Counted from the first letter of the stretch, positions 17,581 through 26,242 are shown. The stretch: DNA of 45,829 nucleotides from Polaromonas sp. CG_9.7 (GCF_015752205.1 NZ_JADOVG010000024.1:1-45829), one strand, 5' to 3'. The notes: generated from the letters alone by a model not told the origin. Translations and numbers: made by a program.

Positions 17581-18465
17581 GTGTCCGCCATCTTCGACAT
17601 CACCCACACTACCCATTACCGGTATGCCCAGCAGGTCATGCTGGGCGAGCACTGGGTGCAGTTTCGCCCGCGCGACAGCCACGACCTGCGGGTACTGGCC
17701 ACAGACCTGCAGGTCACGCCTGCGCCAGTGGACATCCGCATGTTTCAGGACGCTTATTCCAATTCCATCGCCAAGATCCAGCCGCAGAGTCCGGCGAATG
17801 AATTGAAGGTGGTGTGCATGTCGTCGGTCGAACACACCGGCACCCGCGCTGTCAACTTTCCCATGAGCTCGCGCGCCCGGCAGTTTCCGCTGGCATATGG
17901 AGAAGAAGAACGCATGGTGCTGCGCCACTACCTCGCACCCTACTACGACGACCCCAACGGCATTCTGCAAGACTGGGCTAACCAGTTCATCCAGCCTGAC
18001 GAAGCCACCGGTACCCGCGAGCTGCTGGTGGAAATGACGGAATTCATCCGTAACTCCATGACCTACCACGTGCGCCTGAACCCCGGGGTCCAGACGCCGT
18101 ATGAAACACTTCGGCTGGAAAGTGGCGCCTGCCGGGACTTTGCAACCCTGATGATCGAGGCGGTGCGACGGCTCGGCTATGCGGCACGTTTCGTTTCAGG
18201 TTATCTGTACACGCCGTGGCTGGACACCGCAGACCAGCAGAGTCACGGCAACGGCTCCACCCATGCCTGGGTGCAGATCTACCTGCCCGACGCTGGCTGG
18301 ATTCCGTTCGATCCGACCAACAACCTGATCGGCGGGACCGATCTCATCCCGGTGGGCGTGGCCCGCCATGCCAGCCTGGCGAAGCCCCTGCATGGATCCT
18401 GGGACGGCTCACCGGGCGACTTCCTGGGCATGGATGTCACCGTTCAGGTGCGCAAGCGAGGCTGA
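17581..18465 (+). CDS. Transglutaminase-like protein (third copy)
   Basis: A 294-residue cytoplasmic protein with the same layout as 15452-16414: N-terminal beta domain (FDITHTTHYRYAQQV) and papain-like core with C184 (SGACRDFATL), H228 (STHAWVQIY) and D244 (PFDPTNN). I chose the GTG at 17581 because it begins exactly where family members begin; a TTG at 17524 would add 19 residues of poor composition, and neither has a good ribosome site. It follows the SHOCT gene by 147 bases. A triplicated CTCAG at about 17441-17455 in this gap is the only notable repeat. The copy is diverged from its neighbours, so it is not a recent duplication. Confidence 0.87.
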   Translation: MSAIFDITHTTHYRYAQQVMLGEHWVQFRPRDSHDLRVLATDLQVTPAPVDIRMFQDAYSNSIAKIQPQSPANELKVVCMSSVEHTGTRAVNFPMSSRARQFPLAYGEEERMVLRHYLAPYYDDPNGILQDWANQFIQPDEATGTRELLVEMTEFIRNSMTYHVRLNPGVQTPYETLRLESGACRDFATLMIEAVRRLGYAARFVSGYLYTPWLDTADQQSHGNGSTHAWVQIYLPDAGWIPFDPTNNLIGGTDLIPVGVARHASLAKPLHGSWDGSPGDFLGMDVTVQVRKRG

Positions 18466-18619
18466 ACGGGGTCTAACGGCCTGTAACGGCGGGCTTCGTC
18501 CTACAGCACCATTTCCGGCCTGCCGATGTATCTGTCGAGTCAGGGCTGGTTTAATTCATAGGCTTCATAAAACACCTTCAGCCATGGCTGAATGTCTCCT
18601 ATCGCCCGCAGGAACTCCG

Positions 18620-19519
18620 ATGAACGATACCTTGATGAACGACCCCAGCGCTGCCTTGTTGCCGCAAGCCAGTCTGGCCCCCGCCGCGCCCACGATGCAG
18701 CCTTTCAACACCAACCGGCTGCAAATTGATTCGACGCTGGACTATGCTGTCGATGGGCCTTCCGAGTTTGTATTTTTGATTCATGCGGCCAACGGCATGG
18801 GCCAGACACTGGTCCACGAAAATTTGCAGATTGACCCGCCCACGCATTTCAGGACCTATTGCGACGCGCAATCGGGCAACCGTTTCTTGCGCTTTCAGGC
18901 CCAGCCCGGCCCGCTGAGGGTGGTCTACCACGCCTTGGTCGATCGCTTGATCGAGCCTGCCGATGTCAATGCGCATGAATTGCCAGTGCACGAGATTCCC
19001 GACGACGTGCTGCATTACCTGACGCCCACCCGTTACTGCGAATCCGACCTGCTGGGGATGAATGCCGGCCAGCTGTTTGGCCAGATGCCCCCGGGCTACG
19101 CACGCGTTCAGGCCATTTGCGAATGGGTGCGCGGCAATATTGAATACCGCATCGGCTCGACCAATGCCACCACGACAGCGCGCGAAGTCTTCATGCAACG
19201 GGCCGGTGTCTGCCGGGACTTTGCGCACCTGGCGGTGACTTTTTGCAGGGCATTGAACATTCCAGCCCGGCTGGTCAGCGGCTATGCCACGTTTGACGAG
19301 CCACCACCGGACTTTCATGCGGTTTTTGAGGCTTACCTGGGTGGGCGCTGGGTGATGTTTGACCCGACCGCGATGTCGCCGCTGGACCAGATCGTTCGCC
19401 TGGCCCATGGCCGCGATGCGAAAGACGTGGCATTTGCCACCATTTTCGGCCCCGCGCACATGGTGTCGATGAGCCCGGATGTGCTGCTTTTAAATCGCAA
19501 CGCTGCGCTTGCAGGATAA
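18620..19519 (+). CDS. Transglutaminase-like protein (fourth copy)
   Basis: A 299-residue protein with the core triad C198 (AGVCRDFAHL), H233 (DFHAVFEAY) and D248 (MFDPTAM). The Trp that normally follows the catalytic His (HAW) is Val here, and the N-terminal domain (LQIDSTLDYAVDGPSEFVFLIH) differs clearly from the other copies, so it belongs to another subgroup. The ATG at 18620 follows AGGAA at good distance; a later ATG at 18695 would remove a low-complexity Ala/Pro-rich start. It ends the plus-strand block, 105 bases before galE, which comes from the other side. An AATAGCT-type terminator element lies in between. Confidence 0.87.
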   Translation: MNDTLMNDPSAALLPQASLAPAAPTMQPFNTNRLQIDSTLDYAVDGPSEFVFLIHAANGMGQTLVHENLQIDPPTHFRTYCDAQSGNRFLRFQAQPGPLRVVYHALVDRLIEPADVNAHELPVHEIPDDVLHYLTPTRYCESDLLGMNAGQLFGQMPPGYARVQAICEWVRGNIEYRIGSTNATTTAREVFMQRAGVCRDFAHLAVTFCRALNIPARLVSGYATFDEPPPDFHAVFEAYLGGRWVMFDPTAMSPLDQIVRLAHGRDAKDVAFATIFGPAHMVSMSPDVLLLNRNAALAG

Positions 19520-19577
19520 ACAACCGAGCGCAATTGCGATACAAGGTTTGATAAAGTCTGTTTATTGCTATGTATTT

Positions 19578-19622
19578 AATAGCTATAAACTAAATATAGC
19601 CGTGCGCAAAAGGCCTATTTTT
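19578..19622 (+). repeat. AATAGCT dispersed element, copy B (terminator-like)
   Basis: A 45-base member of the same family as the copy at 7700: AATAGCT start, TGCGCAAAAGGC in the second half and a T run. GCTATA pairs with TATAGC, and AATAG with CTATT, making a hairpin before the Ts. It lies between the convergent transglutaminase-like gene and galE and would stop plus-strand transcription. Confidence 0.6.
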
Positions 19623-19624
19623 CC

Positions 19625-20635
19625 TTATTTATAGCCTTCCGGGTTGCCGCTCTGCCAGCGCCAGGCATCCAGGCACATGTCGGCCAGGGTGCGGCGGGCG
19701 GTCCACCCTAGCAACTGGTGTGCCAGCGCCGGGTCCGCATAACACTGCGCCACATCGCCTGGCCGGCGCGGGGCAATCTGGTAGTTGACGGGGCGGCCGC
19801 TGGCCTTTTCAAACGCGCTGACCACTTCCAGCACGCTGTTGCCACGGCCCGTTCCCAGGTTGACGGTGAAGCTTTTTTGGATTGCCAGCAAGGCCTTGAG
19901 CGCAGCCACATGCCCTTCGGCCAGGTCCTGCACATGGATATAGTCGCGCACGCCGGTGCCGTCGGGCGTGGCGTAGTCGCTGCCGTACACGTTCAGGAAA
20001 GGCCGCTTGCCAATCGCCACCTGCGTGACGAACGGCATCAGGTTGTTGGGAATGCCGCTCGGGTCTTCGCCAATCAGGCCACTGGTGTGCGCGCCCACCG
20101 GGTTGAAGTAGCGCAGCACGCCAAGCTGCCAGGACGGGTCGGACGCCTGCACCGCCGACAAAATGTCCTCGATCACGAGCTTGGTGTGGCCGTAGGGGTT
20201 GGTGTGGCTGCGCGGAAAACTTTCGGTGATGGGCACTGATACCGGATCGCCATAGACCGTGGCGCTGCTTGAAAACACCAGCGTCCGGCAGCTTGAAGCC
20301 TGCATCGCCTCCAGCAGACTGACTGCGCCGCCAATGTTGTTGCGGTAGTACTTGAGCGGCTGGGCTACGCTTTCGCCGACCGCCTTGTCGCCCGCAAAGT
20401 GCAGCACCGCGGCAATGTTGTGGCGCGCCAGCATGTCGCCGACCCAGGGCGTGTCGAGCACATCGCCTGTTTCACAAGCCACGGTCTGGCCGGTGATCTG
20501 TTTTAGGCGTTCCAGTACAGCCGGATGGCTGTTGGAAAAGTTGTCCAGGATGACAGGGGTGAAGCCCGCCTCGATCAATGCGACGCAGGTGTGGCTGCCG
20601 ATATAGCCGGCACCGCCGGTCAGGAGAATGTTCAT
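19625..20635 (-). CDS. galE: UDP-glucose 4-epimerase
   Basis: A 336-residue cytoplasmic enzyme that interconverts UDP-glucose and UDP-galactose with bound NAD. The N-terminus shows the Rossmann motif TGGAGYIGSH; the catalytic Ser/Thr region is FSSSATVYGD and the Tyr/Lys pair is YGHTK. The motif VLRYFNPVGAH and the late VRDYIHVQDLAEGH are typical of GalE. Length equals that of E. coli GalE (338). It stands alone on the minus strand. It supplies sugar nucleotides for surface polysaccharide, as does galU at 30856, though they are not in one operon here. Confidence 0.96.
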   Translation of the reverse strand: MNILLTGGAGYIGSHTCVALIEAGFTPVILDNFSNSHPAVLERLKQITGQTVACETGDVLDTPWVGDMLARHNIAAVLHFAGDKAVGESVAQPLKYYRNNIGGAVSLLEAMQASSCRTLVFSSSATVYGDPVSVPITESFPRSHTNPYGHTKLVIEDILSAVQASDPSWQLGVLRYFNPVGAHTSGLIGEDPSGIPNNLMPFVTQVAIGKRPFLNVYGSDYATPDGTGVRDYIHVQDLAEGHVAALKALLAIQKSFTVNLGTGRGNSVLEVVSAFEKASGRPVNYQIAPRRPGDVAQCYADPALAHQLLGWTARRTLADMCLDAWRWQSGNPEGYK

Positions 20636-20745
20636 GGAGAGGTGGGCCTATTGAATGGGTGGGCAGCTGGACGGTTCGGCTCTGATGCTCATGGCGGGCC
20701 AGCCAGCCAGGAATAAGGGACCACGCTTGTATTTTGCCAGATTAT

Positions 20746-20797
20746 GATCAAATCGCCCGTTTGCGCAATACCTGTAAGCACAAGCTGCTATGAATTC
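20746..20797 (-). repeat. Degenerate AATAGCT-type element, possible copy E
   Basis: Read on the minus strand this shows ATAGCAGCTTGTGC followed by CAGGTATTGCGCAA, close to the inner part of copy C at 26319. The T run is missing. It follows the metallopeptidase gene end in the right orientation for an old terminator. It lies in the 227-base gap before galE, which otherwise shows nothing I can name. Confidence 0.35.
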
Positions 20798-20862
20798 AGG
20801 AGTTTTTCAAACGCTGGCCAAACCAGGGAAAAACAGCTTGGCGGACTTGCCTCGAAGTCAAC

Positions 20863-21753
20863 CTACAGGTTGCGGGCGCCAAAGGTGTCGCAGGCCTTGA
20901 CGCTGCCGTTCTTCAGGCCGGTGTCGAACCACCGCTGGCGCTGGGCACTGGTGCCATGGGTAAAGCTTTCAGGCACCACGGCGCCGCGGCTGGAGCGCTG
21001 CAGGGCATCGTCGCCAATCTGGGCGGCGGCATTCATGGCTTCTGCGACATCGCCCTGCTCCAGAATCTGCCGGGCGCTTTGGGCGTGGTTGGCCCAGACG
21101 CCGGCAAAGCAGTCGGCCTGCAGTTCCAGGCGCACGCTGAGCGCGTTGTATTCGACCTTGCTGACGCGGCTGCGCATCTGCTCCATTTTTTCGCTGATGC
21201 CCAGCAGGTTCTGCACATGGTGGCCGACCTCATGGGCGATCACATACGCCTGCGCAAAGTCGCCAGGCGCACCCAGCTTGTTTTTCAGGGTTTCGTAAAA
21301 TCCCAGGTCAATGTAGACCTTCTGGTCGCCGGGACAGTAAAAAGGCCCCATGGCCGCCTGCCCCTGACCACAAGCAGTTTGCGTGGCGCCACGAAACAGC
21401 ACCAGGCGGGGTTCCTGGTAGGTGCCGCCGCCCTTGGCAAACACCTCTTTCCACACGTCTTCGGTGTCGGCCAGCACGGTGGACACGAAGGCGGCCATGC
21501 GGTCGTCCGCAGGCGGCCGCTGCGCGGGGCCTTGCTGCTGCACCTGCGCGGTGGGTGCTCCCCCACCGCTGAACATGCTCAGCAGGGTCAGGGGGTTGAT
21601 GCCGAATATCCAGCCGCCGACCAGCGCCACGACGATGGTGCCAATGCCGATGCTGCGCCCGCCCAGCAGGCCGCCACCGCCGCCAAATCCGCCGCCACCA
21701 TCGCTGCGCCGGTCCTCGACGTTGTCAGATTCTCGATTGCCTTCCCATTTCAT
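20863..21753 (-). CDS. ypfJ: YpfJ-type neutral zinc metallopeptidase
   Basis: A 296-residue protein of the YpfJ/KPN_02809 family of predicted neutral zinc metallopeptidases. It is membrane-anchored: after a charged Gly-rich start (DNVEDRRSDGGGGFGGGGG), one segment (about 32-60) spans the membrane. The catalytic motif HEVGHHVQN is followed by ELQADCFAGVWAN, which gives the third zinc ligand. The ATG at 21753 has a strong GGAGG site. Length fits the family (about 290). The physiological substrate is unknown. It is a single gene between galE and the hydratase-like gene. Confidence 0.93.
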   Translation of the reverse strand: MKWEGNRESDNVEDRRSDGGGGFGGGGGLLGGRSIGIGTIVVALVGGWIFGINPLTLLSMFSGGGAPTAQVQQQGPAQRPPADDRMAAFVSTVLADTEDVWKEVFAKGGGTYQEPRLVLFRGATQTACGQGQAAMGPFYCPGDQKVYIDLGFYETLKNKLGAPGDFAQAYVIAHEVGHHVQNLLGISEKMEQMRSRVSKVEYNALSVRLELQADCFAGVWANHAQSARQILEQGDVAEAMNAAAQIGDDALQRSSRGAVVPESFTHGTSAQRQRWFDTGLKNGSVKACDTFGARNL

Positions 21754-21873
21754 GGTGCCTCCGGGTAGAAAGTGGTCAACAGGCCGATGCAGACATCCAA
21801 CCGCCCGACTGTGTCAAAACACTCAGGATGGCTGGCTCGGTTTCATGAGGCATGCAGTGCTACCGATGCAAAG

Positions 21874-22716
21874 TTACTCAAAACGAACCTTCAGCCCCGC
21901 AAGCGCGCCGCCCACCGGACCCGACGACTCGATCTGCGTGTGCCAGGTTTGTCCCGGCGCCACCGGATGGGCATCGGTGAGCGTGCCGGTGGTCACCAGG
22001 TCGCCGGCTTTCAATTCAGGTGCACCCGGCGTGGCGCGCAATTCACGCACGAAGTGCAGCAGCGCCTGCACCGGGCCATCGAGCACATTGACGCCCCGGC
22101 CTTCGTCTTTCAGCGCGCCGTCGCTGTACAGGCGAACCTGTAAACCAGCCAGCGCCTGAACCAGATCGACCGTGGGCGTTTCCGCCGGGACCGCAATGCG
22201 CGTTCCAACCAGCAGCCGGCCATGCAGGCCGGCATCGGCCACGGCCTGGGCGGCGGTGAACTTCCAGCCGGCGAAATGCGTGTGCACAATTTCAAAACCA
22301 TGCGCCACCCAGTCGAGCGACGCCACCAGCTCGTCTGCCGAGCAGTCGGGTGGCGGCGCCTGGCGCAGGCAAAACACAATTTCGGGCTCGATGCGTGGCT
22401 CGCACAAGCCGTCCAGGGACAGCACCGGCGTATTGGTGGAATCGGAGGGCGCCTGCTTCACGCTGCCTTGCCAGACCGTTCCCCAGATGGGCGCATCAAC
22501 CTGGTACTTTGGCCAGATGTTGCGGTTGGTAAAACCCACTTTGTAACCCGCAGGTACGTCGCCATGTCGAATTCGCGCAGTGCGCACGTCCAGGGCGGCC
22601 GCATAGGCCTGCGGCAGATCAAGAGGAACGGTGGCGGGCCAGTCCAGTGCAAGCGCCTTCAGGCGAGCATCCTCTGCACACCCGGCCAGGTCGGAAAAAG
22701 TTTTTAAATCGGTCAT
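21874..22716 (-). CDS. 2-keto-4-pentenoate hydratase-like protein (FAH superfamily)
   Basis: A 280-residue protein of the MhpD/fumarylacetoacetate hydrolase superfamily, which hydrates or decarboxylates keto-acids from aromatic ring cleavage using Mg2+. The motif EPRIEPEIVFCL supplies the acidic metal ligands; YKVGFTNRN and GDLVTTGTLTDAHPVAPGQ are also typical. The ATG at 22716 is preferred to an earlier in-frame start, which would add an unusual Cys/Arg-rich leader. No other aromatic-degradation gene is next to it, so the actual substrate is open. Length fits the family (about 260). Confidence 0.88.
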   Translation of the reverse strand: MTDLKTFSDLAGCAEDARLKALALDWPATVPLDLPQAYAAALDVRTARIRHGDVPAGYKVGFTNRNIWPKYQVDAPIWGTVWQGSVKQAPSDSTNTPVLSLDGLCEPRIEPEIVFCLRQAPPPDCSADELVASLDWVAHGFEIVHTHFAGWKFTAAQAVADAGLHGRLLVGTRIAVPAETPTVDLVQALAGLQVRLYSDGALKDEGRGVNVLDGPVQALLHFVRELRATPGAPELKAGDLVTTGTLTDAHPVAPGQTWHTQIESSGPVGGALAGLKVRFE

Positions 22717-22787
22717 GGTTTGGGTTTCACGAACATCAGGTAATGCGCAGGGTCTGCGGCTGCGAATTGTGGCGCATGCGGCATGAG

Positions 22788-23144
22788 TCAAGGCTTGGAA
22801 AAAGCGGCCTGCTGAAAGCCTTGTTCAGCGCGCATGGCCGGCAAGCCAGCCTGCGACCCGGTCTCGGTGTCGATCTGGGGGGTATAGGCCGAATAAGGCA
22901 TGAAGCCTGCATTCACCTGTTCGATGCATTGCCTGCGCACCACGCCCGAGTAGCTGGCCGCGCAGCCTGAAATGGCGACTTTCGCTGCGTTGTACTGCGC
23001 CTGGCGAACGCCAGCCTGTTCAACCTGCCCTCCCACGACCTGAAACAGCGCGGCCAGCAAAAATACAAAAACCATGCATGCGACAACCACCAGCCAGGCA
23101 GCAAAAGGCGGCTTGTCAACTTTTGTGACTCGGTCTGCAATCAT
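22788..23144 (-). CDS. Small membrane-anchored protein of unknown function
   Basis: A 118-residue protein with one strong membrane segment (about 16-42, WLVVVACMVFVFLLAALFQVV) near the N-terminus and a periplasmic remainder of about 75 residues with two Cys (SGCAASYSG, RRQCIEQV) that could form a disulfide. I do not recognise the family. The ATG at 23144 has GGAG eight bases upstream. It may be co-transcribed with the hydratase-like gene 71 bases downstream. Composition is normal, and the frame stays open and natural throughout, so it is probably a real gene. Confidence 0.62.
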   Translation of the reverse strand: MIADRVTKVDKPPFAAWLVVVACMVFVFLLAALFQVVGGQVEQAGVRQAQYNAAKVAISGCAASYSGVVRRQCIEQVNAGFMPYSAYTPQIDTETGSQAGLPAMRAEQGFQQAAFSKP

Positions 23145-23313
23145 GTCCCGGCTCCGCTATTTGTTTAAACAATGCGCCAATGCTACTGGTCGAGCTTTCC
23201 GGAAAATCCCGCCTTTTTCGCGTCACCACGTAGGATAAAAACGGTTTCCTCAAAACTGTAGCGACAAACGACCGGATTTGCCATCAACGTTCACAGCAGG
23301 CATTGGGCTGTCT

Positions 23314-24483
23314 TCAGCGATGCAGACGGGTTCGGCCGCGCCACTTTGAAAAGCTGCCGCAGAGTTCGTCTACCGGCGCGAACAGGCGCGGCGCAGCATG
23401 CTGCTGGACTGAAGCGGGCAACCACGGCTTGCCCGGCTCCCGCAAGTGGGGATCGGCCAGTACATGCACCGAACGCGCAGCGCGCAGCGCCGTGCCCAGG
23501 GTCTGCGCGGGGGCATGCCAGCACAGCGGCGCCAGCTGGTGCATGCGGCGCATGACAAACTCCCAGCGCTGCGCCGTCCAGGGGTGCTGCTGGTGAAACT
23601 CGGCCACGGCAATGCCCAGCGCCAGCGTGCCTGCAGGCAGGTCGGCAGGCAATGCGCCCAAGGCCCACGGATGCACCAGCCAGACATCCCGGTCCTGCAC
23701 CGCCTGCGCATCGACCGGCGCAAAATCGTCAGGCCGTGGCGGCAGGCTGAACAGCTCGGGCGGGTGGATGCCGGCGACGCCAGTGCGTCCAAAAACAGCC
23801 GGTTTTGCACTGCGGGCAATGCTGTCGAGCGCTTCATAAGAGGTGTCAATGACACTGCCCGGGCTGTGCCAGGCGGCCGGGGCAAAACGCTGCACGTTGT
23901 CGGCATTGAACACATACGGCTTGCTGCTGCCGGTGCCGGCCACCCATTGCCAGCTCAGGTGGTTGCTGGCCAGGTCGCCGTCGAGCAAATGCGAATACAG
24001 CCATTCGGCGCCGACATGCCAGTGGACCTTTCGCAGATGCACCACATAGCTGGCCAGCCACATGCGCGCATGGTTGTGCAGGTAGCCGGTGGCATAGAGT
24101 TCGCGCACCGCGCAGTCGATGGCGGGCACGCCGCACCTACCCTGCACGATGTCGTCCGGCATTGCTTGCGCATAAGCCGCGTCCGGCAGCAGCCCATCAT
24201 GCAGCGACTGGTGAATGCCCAAACCGACATGGCGCCAGACATGCTGAAAATACGCGCGCCAGCCCAGCTCAAAGACAAACTTGTGCTGGTCATCGAGCGG
24301 ATACACCGCATCCACGCGCGCATGCACCTCGGCCAGCGAGACAAAACCATGCGTCAGGTAGGGCGAGAGCCGCGTGACGGCGCCGTCCAGGGCATTGCGC
24401 GTGCGGGCATAGTCCTGCGGGCGAACGGCCTGGATGCGCGCATGGGCGGCCTGCAAGGTGGGCTCAAAGACAAATGGCGTCAT
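23314..24483 (-). CDS. Photolyase-type FAD-binding-domain protein lacking the N-terminal half
   Basis: A 389-residue protein that matches only the C-terminal, FAD-binding helical half of cryptochromes and photolyases: LSPYLTHGFVSL, FELGWRAYFQHVW, GYLHNHARMWLASYVVHL and NHLSWQWVAGTGSSKPYVFNADN are the usual FAD and substrate-pocket segments. The N-terminal alpha/beta antenna domain of normal photolyases is absent; the protein starts about 35 residues before the FAD region. The reading frame stays open far upstream, but the real start is the ATG at 24483, which overlaps the stop of the photolyase-related gene by ATGA. It is the third gene of the DUF2256 unit. Whether it repairs DNA, binds light or aids its partner is unknown. 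Confidence 0.85.
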   Translation of the reverse strand: MTPFVFEPTLQAAHARIQAVRPQDYARTRNALDGAVTRLSPYLTHGFVSLAEVHARVDAVYPLDDQHKFVFELGWRAYFQHVWRHVGLGIHQSLHDGLLPDAAYAQAMPDDIVQGRCGVPAIDCAVRELYATGYLHNHARMWLASYVVHLRKVHWHVGAEWLYSHLLDGDLASNHLSWQWVAGTGSSKPYVFNADNVQRFAPAAWHSPGSVIDTSYEALDSIARSAKPAVFGRTGVAGIHPPELFSLPPRPDDFAPVDAQAVQDRDVWLVHPWALGALPADLPAGTLALGIAVAEFHQQHPWTAQRWEFVMRRMHQLAPLCWHAPAQTLGTALRAARSVHVLADPHLREPGKPWLPASVQQHAAPRLFAPVDELCGSFSKWRGRTRLHR

Positions 24484-26078
24484 GGCGCTAGCGGCTGGCT
24501 GACCAGCGTTTGGTGCAGCTGCGCCTGCTGAAGTATCAGGCCGCGTTTTTCCGGGGTCAGCCGGGCGATGTTTTTCACCTGCAGCGCCATGCGCGGGTTT
24601 TTTGCCAGCCGGGGTTCGTGGCGAATCAAAAAATCCCAGTACAGCGTGGTGAACGGGCAGGCCTTGTCGCCCGTGGCCTCGGCCGGATCGAAGCGGCAGC
24701 CCTTGCAGTGGTTGCTCATGCGCTGGATGTACTTGCCGGTGGCGGCATAGGGCTTGCTGGCCATCAGCCCGCCGTCGGCAAACTGGCTCATGCCCAGCAC
24801 ATTGGGCATTTCCACCCATTCGACCGCATCGACATACACCGCCAGGTACCACTCGTGCACCGCCTGCGGCCTGACGCCGAGCAGCAGCGCATACAGCCCG
24901 GTGACCATCAGGCGCTGGATGTGGTGCGAATAGCCGTGCGTCAGGGTTTGCGTGAGGGCATCGCGCAGGCAGGCCATGTCGGTCTGGCCGGTCCAGTAAA
25001 AATGCGGCAGCGGCTGCTGCGCGTCCAGTTCGTTGCAGGCGGCGTAATCGGGCATTTGCGTCCAGTAGATGCCGCGCACGAATTCGCGCCAACCGAGGAT
25101 TTGCCGGACAAAGCCTTCCACGGCCGCCAGCGGCGCATTTCCAGCCCGGTAGGCTGCTTCGGCTGCCGCCACCACTTCGCGCGCGCCCAGCAGCTTGAGG
25201 TTCATCGACGACGAGAGGTGTGAGTGGTAAAGCCAGGCTTCGCCATGCCACATGGCGTCTTCAAACTGGCCAAACAGCGGCAGCCGCTGGGCAATGAAGC
25301 TATCGAGCGCCTGCAGCGCCTGCGCCCGGGTGACCGGCCAGCCAAAGCTGTCCAGCGTGCCGGGATGGCTCGAAAAACGCGAGTTGACCAGCGCCATGAC
25401 GTCCTGCGTGATGGCATCGGGCGCAAAAAAGCTGCGCGGCGGCAGCACGCCCGGCCCGGCCGCGCCAAAGGACTGGCGGTTGTCTGCATCAAAATTCCAC
25501 TGCCCACCCACCGGCTTGCAGCCTTCCATCAAAATGCCATTTTTGGTACGCAGTTCGCGGTACCAGTATTCCAGCCGCAACTGCTTGCGGCCGTGGGCAT
25601 GTGCGGCAAAGTCGCGCACGGTGCTGAAGAAATGCCGGTCATCGCGCAGGTCCAGCGGCTTGCCGGAGGCTGTTGCCGCAGCGCGCATCGCCTGCAGCAC
25701 GCGCCAGTCGCCCGGCGCGGCCATGACCAGCGCGCGGGGCGCCAGCGAGTCGATGTCGGTTTGCAGTTGGGCCGCCAGCGTGCCGCAGTTGGCGCTGTCG
25801 TCCAGCCGTTTGTAATGAACCGTCCAGCCCCGCGCGCGCAGCGATTCGGCAAAGTGGCGCATGGCGCTCAAAAACAGGGCAATGCGCTGCCGGGCCGACC
25901 AGACGTGGGTGGACTCCTCGTCCACTTCGGCCATCCACACGACGTCGTGTTCGGCATCAAAACCGTCAAACGCCGATGACTGCGCGTCCAGCTGGTCGCC
26001 CAGCACAATGACCAGATGACGCAAACGCCCCGGCGGCGCAAGAGGCATTGCCGCTGCTGCAGCAAATGCGCCGGTCAT
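24480..26078 (-). CDS. Iron-sulfur photolyase-related protein (FeS-BCP/DPRP family)
   Basis: A 532-residue flavoprotein of the bacterial iron-sulfur cryptochrome/photolyase group, relatives of Agrobacterium PhrB, a (6-4) photolyase. The N-terminus (LRHLVIVLGDQLDAQS) is typical of the group. Cys at 370, 458, 461 and 474 (DMACLRD, HCKGC, KACPF) have the spacing 88, 3 and 13, identical to the [4Fe-4S] ligands I recall for PhrB. The flavin region LGWREFVRGIYW is present. The ATG at 26078 is chosen because it overlaps the stop of the DUF2256 gene by ATGA; the frame remains open upstream. Photorepair of UV damage is the likely role; light sensing is the alternative. Confidence 0.92.
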   Translation of the reverse strand: MTGAFAAAAAMPLAPPGRLRHLVIVLGDQLDAQSSAFDGFDAEHDVVWMAEVDEESTHVWSARQRIALFLSAMRHFAESLRARGWTVHYKRLDDSANCGTLAAQLQTDIDSLAPRALVMAAPGDWRVLQAMRAAATASGKPLDLRDDRHFFSTVRDFAAHAHGRKQLRLEYWYRELRTKNGILMEGCKPVGGQWNFDADNRQSFGAAGPGVLPPRSFFAPDAITQDVMALVNSRFSSHPGTLDSFGWPVTRAQALQALDSFIAQRLPLFGQFEDAMWHGEAWLYHSHLSSSMNLKLLGAREVVAAAEAAYRAGNAPLAAVEGFVRQILGWREFVRGIYWTQMPDYAACNELDAQQPLPHFYWTGQTDMACLRDALTQTLTHGYSHHIQRLMVTGLYALLLGVRPQAVHEWYLAVYVDAVEWVEMPNVLGMSQFADGGLMASKPYAATGKYIQRMSNHCKGCRFDPAEATGDKACPFTTLYWDFLIRHEPRLAKNPRMALQVKNIARLTPEKRGLILQQAQLHQTLVSQPLAP

Positions 26079-26242
26079 GCTGCAGCACCGCCAGGCTTTT
26101 TCCTGGCGCGGCAGGCGTCCGAGCAGTAAAGCACCTCGGCCCAGTTTTTCGCCCAGGCCTTGCGCCAGGTCATGGTGCGGCCGCAAACGGCACACAGCTT
26201 ATGGGGCAGCGCCTGCTTGTTGCCCTTGAAGTCATTTTTCAT
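26075..26242 (-). CDS. DUF2256 small zinc-ribbon-like protein
   Basis: A 55-residue protein. Two Cys pairs, CAVC (17-20) and CSDAC (about 42-46), bracket the conserved core GRTMTWRKAWAKNW, as in the DUF2256 family, and could hold a zinc ion. The family is often encoded beside photolyase/cryptochrome genes; its function is not known to me. The ATG at 26242 is the only sensible start; the stop overlaps the photolyase-related gene by ATGA. It is the first gene of a three-gene unit in which every junction is a four-base overlap, so all three proteins are made in step. Confidence 0.85.
   Translation of the reverse strand: MKNDFKGNKQALPHKLCAVCGRTMTWRKAWAKNWAEVLYCSDACRARKKPGGAAA

Noticed and set aside
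24484..25251. N-terminal extension of the FAD-half protein to 645 residues
   Set aside because: It would overlap most of the photolyase-related gene in another frame; the extension has no antenna-domain motifs and the ATGA junction at 24483 is a better start.
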